Source of the DNA: Candidatus Raymondbacteria bacterium RIFOXYA2_FULL_49_16
GTDB lineage: Bacteria > Fibrobacterota > OXYB2-FULL-49-7 > XYB2-FULL-49-35
Direction of reading: 5' to 3'
Assembly: GCA_001789205.1 (NCBI GenBank)
Contig: MFYT01000014.1
Location: forward strand, 1 to 15,607
DNA: 15,607 bases
The position numbers and the translations under genes are program-made. This document shows, piece after piece, positions 14,012-15,607 of this stretch (positions are counted from its first letter, which is position 1; each line of letters starts with the position of its first letter). The notes beneath the pieces are model-generated. The model was given only the letters and a program-made list of their open reading frames with translations. It was not told where the DNA came from and did no database searches.

Positions 14012-15604
14012 ATGCGTTTTTTCCTGAAAGCACTCTGTCTTGCCTGTGTCATTGCGCTGCCTGTTTCTGCGGGTTTGCGGTACGGTGGTTCTTTTTTTAC
14101 CGCTGATCTTGCGGGCAAACGGGGCCTTACCGATCCCTCCGCCCTCTGTGTCAGCCCGGACAACAGGCACGTGTACATTGCGGTATCCGGCGATGATGCG
14201 CTCACCTTTTTTGCCGTGGATTCGGCAACAGGCGCGCTTGTCAAACCATGCACCACGGCCGTGGATAGCTCAGGATCCTACGATTCATATATCCAGAATA
14301 TTTTTATCGACGGCCGCGATGGTCTCAATGGTCTCAATGGCGCCAGCGGTATTGCCATGAGTCCTGACGGCCGCAATGTCTATGTGGCAGGGTTCGACGA
14401 CAATGCTGTGGCCTGTTTTTCGCGCGACACGCTCCATGGTTCACTGACCCAAATCCAGGTCATGGTGAACAACGCGGGTCTGGTGCGCGGGCTTTCAGGC
14501 GCCTGTGACGTGGCAGTGAGTCCTGACGGCGGCCGTGTCTATGCGGTGGGTGCCCGGAGCAGCACGCTCGCGGTTTTTACCCGAGATCTCCTGACCGGAA
14601 CACTCACCTTTGAACGCATGGCAAAGGATGACTCTGCCAGCGTTGTTGGCCTCGATTTCCCCATTTCGCTCTGCATTGCCCCTGACGGGCTCACTATTTA
14701 CACGGCATCGTTTGGCGACAGTGGTGTGGGTGTTTTTGGCAGTCCTGCGAGTTTTCTGCAGATTATGCAGCGGTCCCTTTGCGGCGATACCTGTCCGGTC
14801 GTGGGTATCAATTGCGTCCGGGTAAGTCCCGACAACCGGCAGGTATATGCGGTATCAGGCGATGACAATGCAATCACGGTCTTTACCCGGGACGCGCAAG
14901 GCCTGCTGTCACTTGTTGCGACGCGCCCGGACACAATGGCCGAAGATTCTCTGGTATTGTCCCCCATTGTGCGCGATGGCGCGCACGGGGTTGACGGTCT
15001 GCGCGGCGCAAGTTCCTGTGCCCTGCTTCCGGACGGCTCTGGCATGGTGGTCGCCGGGACGCTCGACAACGCGTTGGTCTTTTTTTCCCGCGACAGCGTC
15101 GATGGACTGCTCCGGACCGACAGCGCGGTAGTTGTCGCTGATGGGACCGGAGGCATTGACGGGCTTGGCGGGGTGTGCGCTGTTGCCGTGGGCCCGGATG
15201 GCCGGACAGTATACGCGGCAGCGGCCGGAGACGACGCCGTCTCGTGGTTTGTCTTTTCAGACAGCACAGCGGTTGAGACTGCGCCTGGTGCATCAGGTGA
15301 ATCAGAAATGCTTTCTATTGCGCCTAATCCGTTTAATCCTACCACAGTGATCACTTTGAATAATTACGAATTTCAAATTTCAAATTACGAATTAAGGATT
15401 TATACTATTTCGGGAAAACTGGTCAAGGATCTGACCTCTGATATTCGATATTCGATATTCGATATTCACTCGCCTCGCATCGCCGCAGGCGAAGCGGGTA
15501 ATTCTATTACCTGGGACGCATCCTCCTGTCCTGCGGGCGTGTATCTTGTCCGCGCCGTGGTTGGCGATAGGGTGGCGGTTAAAAAAGCGGTTTTAATAAA
15601 ATGA
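14012..15604 (+). CDS. Secreted seven-bladed beta-propeller (lactonase/YVTN-like) with C-terminal sorting domain
   Basis: 530 residues. A signal peptide (1-20, ending VSA) leads into a propeller of seven repeats of about 50-60 residues. Each blade follows the pattern G-L-x-G-A-x-x-V-A-V-S-P-D-G-R-x-V-Y-V-A-G-x-D-D-N-A-V-x-F-x-R-D, and I count seven such blades between residues 38 and 420. The closest families are the lactonase/YVTN beta-propellers, and no catalytic residues can be assigned. The last 100 residues are a sorting domain (SIAPNPFNPT, LRIYTISGKL, ITWDAS, AGVYLVRAV, final VLIK). This domain is stretched by an in-frame block of simple repeats (15362-15467). The ATG at 14012 lies 7 bases after the STAS stop, with only weak GTGAT before it, so translation may be coupled. 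The TGA stop is at 15602-15604. A surface binding or scaffold role is the cautious reading. Confidence 0.87.
   Translation: MRFFLKALCLACVIALPVSAGLRYGGSFFTADLAGKRGLTDPSALCVSPDNRHVYIAVSGDDALTFFAVDSATGALVKPCTTAVDSSGSYDSYIQNIFIDGRDGLNGLNGASGIAMSPDGRNVYVAGFDDNAVACFSRDTLHGSLTQIQVMVNNAGLVRGLSGACDVAVSPDGGRVYAVGARSSTLAVFTRDLLTGTLTFERMAKDDSASVVGLDFPISLCIAPDGLTIYTASFGDSGVGVFGSPASFLQIMQRSLCGDTCPVVGINCVRVSPDNRQVYAVSGDDNAITVFTRDAQGLLSLVATRPDTMAEDSLVLSPIVRDGAHGVDGLRGASSCALLPDGSGMVVAGTLDNALVFFSRDSVDGLLRTDSAVVVADGTGGIDGLGGVCAVAVGPDGRTVYAAAAGDDAVSWFVFSDSTAVETAPGASGESEMLSIAPNPFNPTTVITLNNYEFQISNYELRIYTISGKLVKDLTSDIRYSIFDIHSPRIAAGEAGNSITWDASSCPAGVYLVRAVVGDRVAVKKAVLIK
15362..15393. repeat. AATTACGAATT direct repeat with inner TTTCAAA units, inside the propeller gene
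   Basis: AATTACGAATT occurs at 15362-15372 and again at 15383-15393. Between them is a short run of TTTCAAA units. The block is AT-rich in an otherwise GC-richer gene and is read in frame as N-Y-E-F-Q-I-S-N-Y-E-L. It lies between the PNPF motif and the RIY strand of the sorting domain. Confidence 0.8.
15440..15467. repeat. Four perfect tandem GATATTC units inside the propeller gene
   Basis: A 28-base run of exactly four GATATTC copies, read as D-I-R-Y-S-I-F-D-I-H within the sorting domain. The unit is 7 bases, so gain or loss of one unit would shift the reading frame and remove the final W-D-A, GVY and VLIK elements. Gain or loss of three units would keep the frame. Confidence 0.9.
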
Positions 15605-15607
15605 GGG

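Noticed and set aside
14698-15354. Minus-strand ORF of 218 codons opposite the propeller gene
   Set aside because: A Ser/Thr/Pro-rich translation produced by the mirror of the repetitive propeller codons; no start signals.

Overview
The window is about 15.6 kb of ordinary bacterial chromosome with mid-range GC. It carries ten protein-coding genes on both strands and no rRNA, tRNA, CRISPR array or insertion sequence that I can see. Three secreted proteins end in a C-terminal domain of the type IX-secretion / FlgD-like kind: an S-x-x-PNPF start, an RIY strand, a W-[DN]-[AG] core, a GVY strand and a final L-[VLI]-K. Together with CBM9, DNRLRE and SGNH modules this suggests a member of the Fibrobacterota-Chlorobiota-Bacteroidota (FCB) superphylum. 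A Fibrobacterota/Chitinispirillia-like polysaccharide degrader is my best guess. That is inference from protein style, not from a marker gene.

Layout. Positions 1-110 hold a tandem, palindromic intergenic repeat. Minus strand 113-2200 is a secreted SGNH esterase with FN3, DNRLRE and sorting domains. Minus strand 2306-3175 is an RmlD/NAD-epimerase-type protein whose YxxxK catalytic pair is missing. Minus strand 3221-3493 is a small GIY-YIG protein, and minus strand 3615-5300 is the ABC-F translation factor EttA. After a 323-base divergent intergenic region comes plus strand 5624-8167, a secreted CBM9 protein with a sorting domain. It converges on minus strand 8181-9062, a membrane-anchored HExxH metallopeptidase. 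Divergent from that is plus strand 9135-10952, the ribosomal GTPase TypA/BipA. It converges on minus strand 11039-13114, a ClpB disaggregase without the N-terminal domain, across a perfect 25-bp inverted repeat. Divergent from clpB is plus strand 13300-15604, a two-gene unit: a double-STAS protein followed 7 bases later by a secreted seven-bladed beta-propeller with a sorting domain.

Functionally the window mixes two themes. One is extracellular carbohydrate or polymer handling (SGNH esterase, CBM9 protein, propeller). The other is housekeeping stress and translation control (EttA, TypA, ClpB). I see no defence system, prophage or obvious new multi-gene machine. The most unusual signals are a family of GTGTG/GGCGTCATTC palindromes at the 3' ends of genes, short repeats embedded in frame in the propeller's sorting domain (including four perfect GATATTC units), the compact ClpB, and the catalytically degenerate epimerase-family protein.
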